Positions 1 through 11,935 of a DNA stretch of 64,000 nt are shown piece by piece. Positions within the stretch are counted from its first letter, which is position 1. Each line of letters opens with the position of its first letter. This DNA comes from Euryodendron excelsum (Eukaryota > Streptophyta > Magnoliopsida > Ericales > Pentaphylacaceae), in contig CM065378.1 of the NCBI GenBank assembly GCA_033060915.1, positions 53,406,001-53,470,000 on the forward strand. The letters are read 5' to 3'. The translations under genes and the position numbers were made by a program. A model generated the notes under the pieces. It did no database searches and had not been told where the DNA came from. It saw nothing but the letters and a program-made list of their open reading frames with translations.

Positions 1-347
1 ATGGTCTTGTTGTTTATTAAGTCTTAAATTTTTTGTTTGAGAGAGAAACAACTTTTCGTGTCATGCCCTTGGCGTCCCAAATCGTATCCACAAGTGAGAG
101 AGCCATTGAAGGTTGGAGGTAAAGGGCTCAGCAATGGACGGGCCGGTATGGGCTTCAATATGTTGTTCTTTAAAAGGTTATGGTAGGCTTCTGTCTGGGT
201 GCAGGCTAAGGTATCAAAGGTATGGATGCGTCGGATCAATTGATTGAAGTTGGGTCGTGCCCCAACAAGGCCAAAGTTAGGTGCTTGGGTGGGCCTGGTT
301 AAAGTGGATATGGGTAATATAGGATGTGAATGGAATGGTGCACGGTA

Positions 348-1373
348 TTATGGTGGTTTAATGGGTAAGATGGCAGACAACTCACTCTCTTTCTTAATTA
401 CTCCCCTTGCAGTAGCCACCTTCTTATCTATGTTAGCGGAACTTTCTCCAATTTTTGCATAGGAATCTGTAATCCTTCCCGTCTTGAGACCGTTCTCTAT
501 TATCTCCCCTTGTATGATAAGCTCAAAGAAGCTTTTCCAGATACTTATGCAAAGCATTTCATAGCATATACCTTGAAAAGTAGCACAAACAGTTGCACAT
601 ACTCCTTCTCTTCCAAAGGGGGATTGACTTGTGTTGCTACTTCTCTCCATCTAAAGGCATAGCTCTTGAAGTTTTCTTTATCTCCCTTACTCATTGTCAT
701 CAAGGACCACTGGTCAGAAGTGAGATCTATGTTGTGACGATATTGCGCTTTGAATGCATTAACCAGTTCGATCCAAGTTATGATCTTCCCAAGGTCGAGT
801 CGGGCGAACCATTTTAGGGTGGACCCAGTGAGACTATGTTGAAACAATTGCACGAAGAGCTTTGAATAGTTCCTATGACCATTTAATGCCCCAGCATAGA
901 GGCAAAAGTGGGCTATGGGGTTGCTAGTACCATTGTACTTCTGAAAATTGGGCATTTGTGAACTTGGCCAGTCTTGGATGGTCCAAGAAAAAGCACGACT
1001 TATAATAGGAAGCAAGCCTAAAGGTGTCATGGTCATGACGGCTTTGTAGTAAATTTTCCAACCCTTGGATTTTCAAACTGAAAGGGTCTAAGGGAGCCTT
1101 TTTTATAGCAGGAGAGAGCAGTATAGTTTTTTCTTCTTCGATGTTGGCCCTCTTAGAATCCTCCTTGCTTTTCTCTATTATATCAGATTGAAGCACGGCT
1201 CTTGGGTTAGTAATTTCAAATTCTTTGGGGAAGGCCGTGGACGATGACGGGATCGAAGAAGCATCTTTTATTGCCATGGCCTGGACAAGCTTGAACATTT
1301 TGTCGATCTTAGTTCTCATCTCGTTAACTTCTTCTCGCGAGACCGGGGAGGTCTCATCAAGGTTGGCTACCAT
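348..1373 (-). pseudogene. gag polyprotein relic of a Ty3/gypsy element, frameshifted
   Basis: Three overlapping open stretches in different frames line up into one ancestral protein. The first (1373-924) starts MVANLDETSPVSREEVNEM and carries a coiled-coil-like amphipathic stretch. The second (ending at 545) carries the retrotransposon Gag core, visible as PNFQKYNGTSNPIAH, then FVQLFQHSLTGSTLKWFARL and WIELVNAFKAQYRHN. The third (to 348) ends with FFELIIQGEIIENGLKTGRI, which looks like the conserved tail of the capsid domain. Switches of frame near 1030 and near 560-600 mean at least two indels, so no intact Gag can be made. Gag normally forms the virus-like particle. It belongs to the minus-strand element whose 5' LTR lies at 2952-12356. 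Confidence 0.82.
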
Positions 1374-2926
1374 TAGTAAAGCTCTTTGTTGGATAATGAT
1401 TGGGTCTCTAGTTGACTGTGAATCTTTCTTAGGAGTAATGATGTCTCTTTATGGTGTAATCTCTGTGAAAGAGAAAAAAAAAAAAAAGAAAAACACGGAC
1501 ACAAGTCACGAGTCAGTGTTTGATATTTAGAAAGCTTTATGCAATGCACGTCTTAGGGGTGTCCCTTCTTGAGAGGAAAACTAAACACGATGCATTTAGC
1601 TCACTTTTTGGAGATAGGGGGTCTGCCCCTATATGCAAATACCTTACCGTCGATTGAGAACATACATTCATTCGATCATTCATTTGCTAAAAGTAGAGGA
1701 GTACATTAAACTTTGAGTTTAAATAGAAAGAAGCCGAAGTACATTTTAATAGGGGAAGGGGAAAGGGAAAGATTTTCCTTGGGAATTTCAGCGATCTACT
1801 TTTACATTTGAAATCCTAAGCTACTTTTGAATCTTTAGATTTGTCTTCCTTGAGTTTGATGTTGAGGAAGTCATTAAGAGACCTTATTGTTTGGTTGCCC
1901 CTTATCTTCTTGGCAACCTTATCTCCGTGAGCATAGAGGAATTGGGGGCCCCTCTTTATGAAATAACTTGATACCATGAGCCCTTAAGATTGCGTGAGAA
2001 CCCTTAGGATTTTGGTAGATTTTATGCAAGAAAAAGTGAGCTTGGTGCCACTCTTTATGGGTTGATCATATGTATGAGAATGCAGTAACTTGAGTTACTT
2101 TGGAACTCTTATCTTGAAATGGAGTATTGAATGCATATATGTGTATGCCAAGAGTATAGAGAGAGAGAATGCAATTATAAAGTAAATATACATGTATGAG
2201 CATTTATACAAGTATTATAACTGTAGGAATAGACAAGGATAAAGGAAAATAAAATAGCCGCCCTTTCCTCTATGGTTTTAAAATTGAAGTGCGTGTTTTA
2301 CATCCGGTAGAGGTTCGGCTATGCATGGTTTCTACATGAGTATGAGGTTGAGGGTTTACTAATACTTCCTAAGAAGGCTCGGTTCCCAAACCTTCAAATC
2401 TAGGCCCACTCCCCGAGGTGGTGCCATTATCGGTTGGTGATCAGAGTAGGGGGAACCATTATGAGGCCATAGGCTAAAAAACTGACACAGCATCCGCCCA
2501 CAACTAAAGTATCGTCCCCCTTTCTAACTAGAAGAGTCATAACTAGGTAATAAAGCAAATATACAAATGCAAGTGGACGTGCAGTGTGTGTGTGACATTT
2601 TGAAATGACCTAACAACTCTCATCCATCCTGTCCATTCCATCTTATTCATTCATGATATACATGGCAATTAATATGACATAAAATAAAATGTAAACAAGA
2701 GTGCACCAACAAAATAAAATGTATTAAGTCAATACCTTGATAACAAACTTAATGCAAGATAAAATGGTTCAATATGAATTGAATGCAAACAATAACATGT
2801 TTTTGAAAATAACTTTGAAAAGTTTGATTTTGAAGAATATGAAGTGGACAAAATTGGAAAAATCAATAGAAAATTCTAAATGACTCAATGGTGAAGAAAC
2901 ATGATAATGGCCTAACCCTCTAAGCA
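1374..2926 (-). other. untranslated leader between PBS and gag
   Basis: About 1.55 kb between the primer-binding site and the first gag reading frame. No supportable coding sequence was seen. An A-rich run lies near 1470-1490. Long leaders are usual in large gypsy elements. Confidence 0.5.
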
Positions 2927-2945
2927 TCCCCAATGCAGTCGCCAA
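2927..2945 (-). other. primer-binding site of the minus-strand gypsy element
   Basis: Just inside the LTR end at 2952, the minus strand reads TTGGCGACTGCATTGGGGAT. It resembles the tRNA-derived PBS of TAT/Ogre elements, remembered as TGGCGACT...TGGGGA, probably tRNA-Arg type. Its position a few bases inside the LTR supports the call. The tRNA assignment is from memory and untested. Confidence 0.6.
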
Positions 2946-2951
2946 CTGTTG

Positions 2952-5900
2952 TGTCCTGATTTTTCGCACTCAAGAAAATATAAATGAAAAAAACATGTTA
3001 CTTTATAGTTAAAACTCATCCTTCTAGAAGGACGAGTGCGACTAGGTTTGAATTAAAAATTGATTAGAATTAGGACTTTTGGAAAAAGGTTTGGAGTCGC
3101 CACCAAACTTTGTTAAGGTGAGTTAGGCCGCCTAAAACTAAGTGCAATCTGAAGATTAAACTTAGGATTTTTGAAAAAGGTTTTGGAAACTTCCTCAAAA
3201 GAGGGTTTTTAAATAAAATAGGTTGTTTGGCAACCTTTGGAAAGATTTAAGCCCTTTTTGAAAAATAACTCTGATTTTGGTCTCTCGAAAACAGAGATTC
3301 TAGGTTCGAAAGTTGGTTTCATATAGAAAAGATGCACTAGGCTATCACCCTATCCCACCCTTTCGGTACCTACATGTCTTTCTACTATAGGTTCACTCAT
3401 TTAGAATTTTCAATTAACAATGGCCAATACTATCCACTTTGAGAAGAATTTTAAAAAAAGGTTTGATGTGATACATGACATGCAACAGTAATAAAAGGAT
3501 TTGATTTTGAAAATAAATTGAAAAAATGGGTTTGAAGTTTGAAAAAAGTTGTAACCGCACCCATAAGGATTGCCTATGAATCCTTTTGATGGGAATCAGG
3601 TCAGTTGTAGTTTGGACTCAGGATCCGATTGAAAATAGACACTTTGGAGTCTTTAGAAAGCTTGCATTGAAAAGGGTTGGATTTGAACTTTGATTTAAAG
3701 ATTGAAAATTGGAAATCAAACTTGAAATTAACTTTGATTTAAAATCAAACTTGAGGATTTGAAATTGAGCTTTGAAGTAGAATTTGGACTTATTTTGAAA
3801 AGTTTGAATTGAACTTTGCAATCATCTTGACTTAGATTGAAGTTTTAAAACCATCTTGATTTTTACTTGAGTTTAAAGAAGAGTTTTTAAAAAGAGTAGA
3901 AACTTCCTAACTTTAGGGTTAGGGTTAAACTGGGGTTTAGACATCTAAGGACTTAGGTAATCTAAGGTTGAAACATGCACCCGAAACATAAAAGTTTGAT
4001 TTTAGAGAGTTGAATTTTAGAAAAGTCTCGAATTAGGAAAGTTCCAAATTAGAAAAGTTTGAATTGGGAAAGTTTCATTTTAGAAAAGTTTTGAATTAGA
4101 AAAGTTTCATTTTAAGAAAGTTTTGAATTAGAAAAATTCCATTTTAGGAAAGTTTTCTTCTTAGGAAAGAGTTGATTTTGGAAAGATCTAGAAGTTTGAA
4201 ATTTAAAAAGGTTTGAAAGTTTAGAATTAGAAAAGATTTAAAAGTTTAAAATTTAGAAAGTCGCGATTTGGAAAGGTTTAGAATTAGGGCAAATTTTATT
4301 TCTATTTCCTAACATAGAAGATTGAATTTTATTTTCAAAAATAGATGATTTGATTTTGTTTCCAAAATTAGAGAATTTGATTTAGGTTTCTTAAATTGAA
4401 AGATTTGATTTGACATGAAGTTGGAAAGGTTGAGTTTTGAAAATCTTGGATTTAAAAATCTATGATTTGGTATAGAAAATAGTTTTGAAAACCTATGATT
4501 TGAGGCAAAATAGGAAGTCATGACTTCAAGAAAAGAATTAAGGTTTCCTAACCATGAATTCTAGGGCTTGAGTTGTACTTCAAGACAAAGAGCTTTTGGA
4601 AAGTAGATCTTTAAAAAGAGTTTTTAAGAAGTAGATTTGCAAAACTATTTCGAAAGAGGTTTGAATATGGATTTTTGCAAGTTTTCCTTGAATGTCTCAC
4701 TTTCCTAATACGATTCATACCATAAAAAGGTTAGAACCATTCTAAAGTTGTGATTTTGAAAACAAATAGGGTTTGAAATATGGACCATAATGATCACATT
4801 GAATGTAACACTTTCCTAAAACAACCTTAACCATGGAATGGATAGAATCACTTTAGGATTGTGATTTTGATAAAAATAATTTAGGGTTTACACCTAAAAT
4901 TTAGATCTTAATGGTTACATTGAGTATAAAATTTTTTCAAAACAACCCTAACCATGGAATGGCTACGATCATCCTAGGAGTGTGATCTTGAAAACAAGTT
5001 TGAAAAAAAGAAATTTTAAATGCAAGTTTTAAAAGAGAACTTTGATGCAAGTTTAAAAATAACTTTAAATGCAATTTTGAATGCAAATATATGAACATGA
5101 TAACCACAATGCAATAAGAGCGTGAACATATAAGGTTGGGTTTCACCACATAATCAAGGGGGCCGAACTCACACCGTCTTAGGTTGAACTTGAAGAAAGC
5201 TCCTAGCATGGTAACCTTCAACAATTCTTTCTAGGCATGAATCGAGAAGTCCCTTGTTTCAAATATGCAAGAAGAGGGGATAAAAGATAAGGATTAAAAT
5301 AGAAAAAAACTCAAGTGGGTTTAGAAAGAGAAGAGAGAGGGGGATTACATAAAGTAATGGAAAACCAACCTTATCTTCTTCTTGCTTTGATTACTTTGTT
5401 TGCTTTACTTGACTTGCACTTTAAGAACTTTGAAGATGCAACACTTCATCTTTAATAAATGTTTGGAGACTTGTGTTTGAGTGTATAGGGTATATAGAAG
5501 CCAAGGCTTGAGTGTATAGAGGCTAAGGTTTGAGGAGGCTTGAGAGAATTAGGGCTTTGAAGGAATTCAAGCCTATTTTTAGAGAGGCAAGGTTTCTGGA
5601 CTGAGTTTGGAAACCCTTTTTATTCAAGGGTAGGGTCTGCATTTATAGGCAATTGACACGAGAACTAACGCCTGTTGTAGTGGAGCCTTTGGAAATTTAA
5701 CCTTAGCACCACTAGGAGTGTTGCCAGGCCATGTTGTGGCTTGGCACTAGCCCTTTTGGAAAACTTTTAAGATGGTAAGAAATAGATCTTTGACTCTTGT
5801 GAGGTAAAGCAAAAGATTTGGACGTCTGTCTTAGTGATTACCATGTAATTTTTGGCTTAACTCCATTAGAAGTGACTCTCAAAAGTCTAAAAATGATCCG

Positions 5901-6877
5901 AAAGGCCAAGGATGGACGGAAACCTCTACGAGAGTATCCCGGAGGTAAATGGCTTCAGAACCAGTGTCAGAATAACTGAAAAGGGTGACCGGCCTACCAA
6001 GGGCAAAACGGTCAATTAGACCGAAAAAAACACCAGAATGGACCTGAAATGATCCGTGAGAAGGCTTGAAGGTTGGAAACACTATCGAGAGTGTTCCGCG
6101 GGTTGGCAGTTTGATACCCAAATCCGATATAATTGGAAAAAGAGACCGGCCCATTAGAGGCAAAACGGTCATTTTACACCGGACTTACTGGAATAGACTC
6201 AAAATAGTCTGGAAAGTTATAGAAGGTTGAAAATACAATTGGAACCATCCTCGGAAGGTAATCGGTTTGATACACAAAGCCAGTGTGGTTCCCGGAGGTG
6301 ATCGGAGGCCTAGGGACAACATGGTCATTTTGATCAAATGGTCTCGAAATTGAACTGGAACCAACTGGAAGGCACTTAACCATGCCGGATTATCTTTGGG
6401 ACAATCTTGGAAAGGTGAACTTACTGCTATGAGGACTTAGGTACTTTCTTAAGAAACCTGCCAAAAGGGTCCAAGGAGCAGTTTGGTCATTTTTCACCAG
6501 AGTTGGCTAGCAGACACTAGTATTAACTCGGGTTTTGAGTATTTTTGTCACTCTTACGGTGTGTGACGAGTTGGTTTCCAAAGGTATCCCATCCTTCGAT
6601 AAACGTGTCACGGCTAAGAGACGTGTTCGGTCCCGTGACATAGGGGTTTTATTAGAAATTTCCATTCTTAACCTGTTTGTGAGTGTTTTCGCCACTCTGA
6701 CGGTTGCAATGATTGTGAGTGTTTCTGTCATTCTGACGATGTGCGTTCATTACAAAGATTGCACGATCTCATGAAGCTGCTAGATGGTCTTATCGTCTAA
6801 GTTATCAACTTTCTTGAAAAACAGGCCAAATAGCGAACATTCTATATTGATAGGCTAGCAGGCACCAAAAGTGAACC
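2952..6877 (-). repeat. giant LTR, distal part (outer element, split by the nested LTR)
   Basis: Minus-strand LTR sequence continuous in homology with 18184-22428. Shared blocks include the terminus (plus strand ATTTTTCGCACTC), a GTCGCCACC...TTAAGGTGAGTTAGG block at about 3090-3130 and 18335-18370, and a CATAATCAAGGGGGCCGAAC block at about 5150 and 20720. A minus-strand TATAAAT lies at 5641-5647. Upstream of it in LTR sense are degenerate tandem units, about 5930-6330, built around GGCAAAACGGTCATTTT and GGTTTGATAC. The LTR also contains many degenerate GAAAGTTT/TTAGGAAAG units (about 4020-4290). Confidence 0.8.
6873..6877. repeat. target-site duplication GAACC, left copy
   Basis: GAACC lies directly before the TG of the nested LTR and is identical to 11931-11935 directly after its CA. 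Five bases is the normal duplication size for gypsy integrases. Confidence 0.88.
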
Positions 6878-7029
6878 TGTAAGCACCCCATTTTTGCCCG
6901 CTCGGCAATCTCCGGCCCGACTGGGATCGATTTCCGACATCACAACACATGCAGGTTCAAGATGAGTCTTATAATCTCCAATCCAACCAGCTGGTCGCTT
7001 CTCGGGCCCACAAGGACCCGCCAGAGTCA

Positions 7030-7380
7030 TAAGCACCATTATTCTAGGCAGCTTTCCGGACAGGGCGGTCCCGGAAACCAACGCCATCCAAGTAGCTTCC
7101 CGGGATAGGGCGATCTTAGGGACCAACACCTCGTCAAAAATTCCAGATGGTTCACTTCTGGCGCCTGCTAGCCCACCAACGTAGAATGTCCGTCATTTGG
7201 TAGTTCTCCGAGACCGGGCGTTCTCAAGGACCAACACCACCCTTCCAGGTAGCTTTCTTGGACCAGGCGTTCTTAGGAACCAACACCACCCTACAGGTAG
7301 CTCTCTAAGACCAGGCGTTCTTAGAGACTAACACCACACAGGTAGTTTTCCAAGACCGGGCGGTCTCGGAAACCAATACC
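7030..7380 (+). repeat. tandem repeat of about 50-60 bp in the solo LTR
   Basis: The core CAGGTAGCTTTC...GACCAGGCGTTCTTAGG followed by AACCAACACCACCCT recurs about five times with drift (GACAGGGCGGTC, GATAGGGCGATC, GACCGGGCGTTC, GACCAGGCGTTC). It lies in the U3-like part of the LTR, upstream of the TATA box. Confidence 0.7.
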
Positions 7381-7873
7381 TAGGTCAACACTAGCGCCTG
7401 CTAGCCCGACTCGGTAAAAAATGACCAAACCTGCCCCTTAGGCCTCCAGGCACGTTTTGGGAAAGTTCAAAATCCCTCAAAATGATAAGTCCATCCTTCC
7501 AAAATGTTACTAAACCATTAGGCATCCCCCACACACCATTTGGTCTAAATTCGGTCCTATTCCGGCTCGCTCTGGTCAAAATGACCGTTTTACCCCAAAA
7601 CGCCTCAGCACGGCACAAACCCTGTTGAACGGTAAAAGACTCTCTCAAAATTATCCATGAACAACCCCACACACTTAACATAACATACCAAACCATTCCT
7701 GACCGTTTCCAGCCAACTCCGGTCAAAACGACAGTTTTGCCCCTAGAAGCCCAAAAATGCCCCAATACAGCACCGGCCTTAGGATTTCGAGCGGAGGGTT
7801 TCACCACACACCCTTATTTAACCCAAGGAACACCCTACAACACTAAGCTCACATGACACGATAAAAGTTCCTA

Positions 7874-8666
7874 GAGCGTCTCGCAGACGCTCCGCCTAAA
7901 TTGTCTTTTCTCCCGATTCCCTGGTTATAAGGCACCGTCAACCGACTTGAGAAATGCGTAAATCAGGAAATTCTCGAAAGCTCATCCATAGATCTTTCCA
8001 TCGATACAGTTCAATCAAATAGATCGCCTCCCGAAGCCCTCCATCGTATGGTGTGCAAACTATGACTTTCAGCAACCCCTGGAGCGTCTTGTAGACGCTC
8101 CGTAGAGGTTGACTTTTTCTCCGATTCCCTAATCAAAATGCACCGTCAAACGACTTGAAAATTGTGTAAATTTGGGAATTCCAGAAAGTATTTACAGAGA
8201 AATTTTCATCGGTACGGTCCGATTGAATATATCACTTCTCGAAGGCCTCAATCACATGAAATGAAAACAGCCACTTTTAAACACCCAAGGAGCGTATCAC
8301 AAACGCTCTGCAACCTTTTTGGCACACTTCCCAAGACAATATCACTCATCTCCAAACATAATTCAAACTTTTTGAAAACATGAAAGTCCAATGGAAGCAC
8401 TAGGAGAACATCCCGAGTGCGACCAATTCCCCCGAAACCTTCCCAATTAACTCAATTATCAAGGCAAAGTTTGGACAAACCTTCCCGGTGATGGAGCGTA
8501 TGCTACATGCGCTCAAATTTTGATCAGATTGACCAACTTTCGATCAGGAGTAGAGATTTAACCAGTACATAGGGTGCCACGTGTCATTCTGGCAATGGAA
8601 CAGTACCTGCGCATGTCCTACATGCGCAAGGTCAAATTTTGGCCATGCGCATGTAGCACATGCACA
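7874..8666. promoter_or_regulatory. array of six palindromes upstream of the LTR TATA box
   Basis: Inverted repeats start at 7874 (GAGCGTCTCGCAGACGCTC, 8-bp perfect arms), 8082 (GAGCGTCTTGTAGACGCTC), 8290 (GAGCGTATCACAAACGCTC, weaker), 8494 (arms GAGCGTATG / CATGCGCTC), 8608 (arms TGCGCATGT / ACATGCGCA, perfect) and 8646 (arms TGCGCATGT / ACATGCACA). Steps are 208, 208, 204, 114 and 38 bases, ending 20 bases before TATAAATAG. The first three sit in tandem units of about 208 bp that share GATTCCCT and CACCGTCAA. Binding sites for a dimeric factor acting as an enhancer is an inference. They could also simply be hairpins carried by the tandem unit. Confidence 0.7.
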
Positions 8667-8685
8667 AAGCTTGTTCCAGATTGCC

Positions 8686-8694
8686 TATAAATAG
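8686..8694 (+). promoter_or_regulatory. LTR TATA box
   Basis: TATAAATAG in TTGCCTATAAATAGAGGCC is a strong plant TATA box about 1.8 kb into the solo LTR. It sits at the place equivalent to the minus-strand TATAAAT motifs at 5641-5647 and 21274-21280 of the two sister LTRs. It probably marks the U3/R boundary. Confidence 0.75.
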
Positions 8695-10100
8695 AGGCCT
8701 CCCCCTTTATATATTCCAAGTCCGAAATTGATGCGAAGTTCTGCTGAAATCACTCTAAAAACTCGAATCCTTACGTATATTCCACCCCTCCAACACTTAG
8801 GCTAGATTCTACGTCTCTCAAGCCTATACACTCCATATACAATGCCTCATATACACTTACACACTCCACTCTAGCCTCTCAAGCCCTCTTGAAGTCACTC
8901 AAGCTCTAATCAAGACATCCATTGAAGATTACAAGTGTAGTGAAGGCAAAAGGTGGTATCCCTTTTACATTTGTGCTCTCCCCCACTCTTCTCTTCTTCC
9001 TCCTAGCCTACTTAGGCTATTCTCTATTTTAATCCCCATCTTCAACCCCCCTTTCTTGAATGCTTAAGCCAAGAGGGCTCTTAGATCATGCCTAGAGGAA
9101 AGCAAATGAGAGTCACCGTGTAGGGGGACCTCTCACTAGCTTACTTTAAGATGGTATGGCCTAGGAGCCCCTTGTTTATGTGGTGTAGCCTAAAAGCCTT
9201 GAATGTGAATCATGACCCCTTGCATATTGCTATCTTGATCATGTCTTGTGTGCTTGGCTTCATTTTATGCTTATTGTCATGCTCCACAATGCTTACATTG
9301 CTCTTAATTTTATGCAATTTCCAAGTTCTACGTTTATTTCAAAATCATTCCAAGAGTTGGCCCCTTAAAGTTTAAGACGAGACCTTAGGAGTCATACCTT
9401 GGAAAATCCCTCACTACCCCCTAATTCACATTTTTGCATCATTACATTACAACTTGCATAAAAGTTGCTTTCAAACTCTCTAATTTTCAAGGTTTCCATT
9501 CTCTCAAATTTGGTGGTCAAAATGGCCCCATGTAACCCTTTCTTGAGTGGTCTCCCTTTATATTAGCCATAGGAGCCCTAAATTATTATAATGGTTCCCT
9601 TTTCTCTTTATGCTCGCCTAAGAATGATGTTCAAACTCTTTGATTTTTATGGTTTCTATTCTCTCAAGTTTAGTAGTTGGAATGGCCCCATGGAACCCTC
9701 TCTTGAGTGGTCTCCCTTTTGTTGGCCATATGAACCCTCTCTTGATGGAATACTCCCCTTGAAAAATTGTTTTGAAAATCCTTCTCAAAAGATGATTTTC
9801 AAAAATTCATTCTCTCCATCTTTGCATCAAAAATGATTTTCCAAAAATTGCCATCGTTATGTTGATTTTTGACCCCTTATACTCTTGTTAAGATAGTGGT
9901 TATAATGGCCATAAGGAAATCTTCCTTGGAATGGTCTCCAAGTACCACCCATACAAACCATACTCTTGACTAGAGTCAAAATTTTCATGGAAATAATCTT
10001 CAAAGAGATGGCCTACTAAAGTCTATTGCATAACATGTTTTGTTTTCCAAAACTCTTTCCAAAAATGCACCAAACCACACTTCAAAATCATCTTTCAATC

Positions 10101-10540
10101 CAACCCTAGGTTAACTTGACCCTAGTTACCAAACCCTAGGTTAACTTGACCCTAGTTGACTAACCCTAGGTTAACTTGACCCTAGTTATCAAACCCTAGG
10201 TTAACTTGACCCTAGTTACCTAACCCTAGGTTAACTTGATCCTAGTTGACTAACCCTAGGTTAACTTGACCCTAGTTGACCAACCCTAGGTTAACTTGAC
10301 CCTAGTTGTCTAACCCTAGGTTAACTTGACCCTAGTTCACTCACCTTAGGATAACCTAACCCTAAATCATCGTAACCTTAGGTTAACCCTACCCTAGTTA
10401 GTTAACCTTAAGTCATCTTAACCTTAGGTTAACCTAACCCGAGTTAGTTAACCATAGGTCATCTTAACCTTAGGTTGACTTAACCCAAGTTAGTTAACTT
10501 TAGGTTACCCCTAACCCTAAGCTAACTCAACCTAGGTTAG
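10101..10540 (+). repeat. 30-bp tandem array with telobox-like core
   Basis: Eight nearly identical 30-bp units start at 10101, 10131, 10161, 10191, 10221, 10251, 10281 and 10311. Each contains AACCCTAGGTTAACTTGACC and CTAGTT. They degrade into looser AACCTTAGG units until about 10540. The core contains AAACCCTA/AACCCTA, the plant telobox sequence. The array lies downstream of the LTR promoter. The two sister LTRs have no equivalent long array here. Confidence 0.88.
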
Positions 10541-11930
10541 TACACTTCAAGGTTCCAACTCTTGAACCCTTTTCTAAATGATCATTCAAATTTTCAAACT
10601 ATTCTCATAGCTTATTTTTCCAAAACCTCCTACTCTCTTGATTTCAAAAAACCAACTCCATAAACTCTTCAAATGTTCTTACATTCCCTCTTCAAGACTT
10701 TTCCAAAAGTGTTTTCAAAGAGTCACAAACTTAAGGTGTCCCTAGCCCTCTCATGGCTAGGGATTCCAAAAAGAAGTGATAAATCAAGAACAACCTCAAA
10801 GGTTGTCCATATTAGGATTCCAAACCCTTAGCCCTTTCCAAAAACTACTTTCAAAAATTAATTCATCAAAACATGCCTCCAAGGTTTTCAAAACAAGACT
10901 TCAAAAACACTTTCAAGTTCTCTTGAGACATGCCAAAGAATTTTTTCAAAACTCCCTCAAGTTGATCCAAAAACATTTTCAAGAAACACTCCACCATTCA
11001 ATTTCAAGTCAAAACCTCCAAGACCACAAAGGGTCTTCAATTTCCAAAGACCTCATAGTACCTTAAACTCCTCCAAAGACCTCAAAGTGTCTTAAACTTT
11101 TTCAAAGACCTCAAAGTGTCTTAAACTTCTCTAAAGACCCAAAAGTATCTTCAAACCTTCCAAAGGCCCTAATGCGCCTATTTTCTATCGAGCTCTTGCC
11201 CGAACTACAAATGACCTGATTCTCGCCAAATGAGATATGTAGGCAACCTAAAATGGTACAGTCATAACTTTTATTCCAACTCCAATCCCTTTTTCAAAAA
11301 TTGTAATCAATTCAAAATTTCTATTCCAAACTCGTCCAAAGCCTTTACTATTTTCAAACTTCTTCCACAAACTTGTATCATGCATCATCCATCCAAAAAG
11401 TGATGACTAAATCCCGTTTTTCAAAATTCTAAAGTGGATATTAAGTGGACAATGGTAACCAGTTATTCTAATGAGTGAACAAAGGGTGATTAGACATGTA
11501 GGCACCGAAAGGGCAGGGTAGGGTGATGATTTTAGGATATCTTCTCTACACGTAACCAACCCCCGAACCATAGATTTCTGTTTTCAAATGACCAAAATGA
11601 AGTTATTTTCCAAAAGGGCTTAAATCTTTCCAAAGGTTGCCAAATAACCTATTTTCTTAAAAACCCTCTCGTGAGGGAGTTTTCAAAACCATTTAAAAAA
11701 AAAAAACTCTAAGTTTAATCTTCAGATTAACACTTAGTTTTAGGTGCCCTAGCTCACCTTAATCAACTTAGGTGGCGACTCCTATTTTTCTAAAAAGCCC
11801 TTAGTCAAACCAATTTTTAAACCTAGTCGCACTTGTTCTTCTAGGAGGATGAGTTCTAGTGACAGAGTTCCGTGCTTTAGGGTCTCCGAGCCGAAAGGAC
11901 CTTGGGCACCCCAAAAACCGGGGCGGGACA

Positions 11931-11935
11931 GAACC
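11931..11935. repeat. target-site duplication GAACC, right copy
   Basis: Right-hand partner of 6873-6877. Together they fix the ends of the nested solo LTR and show the insertion order: the minus-strand LTR came first and the plus-strand element second. Confidence 0.88.

Larger units (their letters stand above)
6878..11930 (+). mobile_element. solo LTR (5053 bp) nested in the outer LTR
   Basis: Starts TGTAAGCACCCCATTTTTGC and ends CCGGGGCGGGACA, so it has TG...CA ends. Its ends match those of the outer LTR in the opposite orientation, so the families are related. It is flanked by GAACC at 6873-6877 and 11931-11935, a perfect 5-bp target duplication. No gag, PBS or pol lies between, so it is a solo LTR left by LTR-LTR recombination. 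It holds, in order, about 50-60 bp tandem units (7030-7380), about 190-bp units (7440-7790), a palindrome array (7874-8666), a TATA box (8686), a 30-bp tandem array (10101-10340) and a minus-sense GTCGCCACC homology block near 11770. Confidence 0.88.

Noticed and set aside
10101..10340. CRISPR-like array of 30-bp repeats
   Set aside because: The units are contiguous with no unique spacers, lie in a plant LTR, and drift like a tandem repeat.
10101..10340. Interstitial telomere
   Set aside because: The unit is 30 bp with only one AACCCTA-type core each. It is not an array of 7-bp telomere units.
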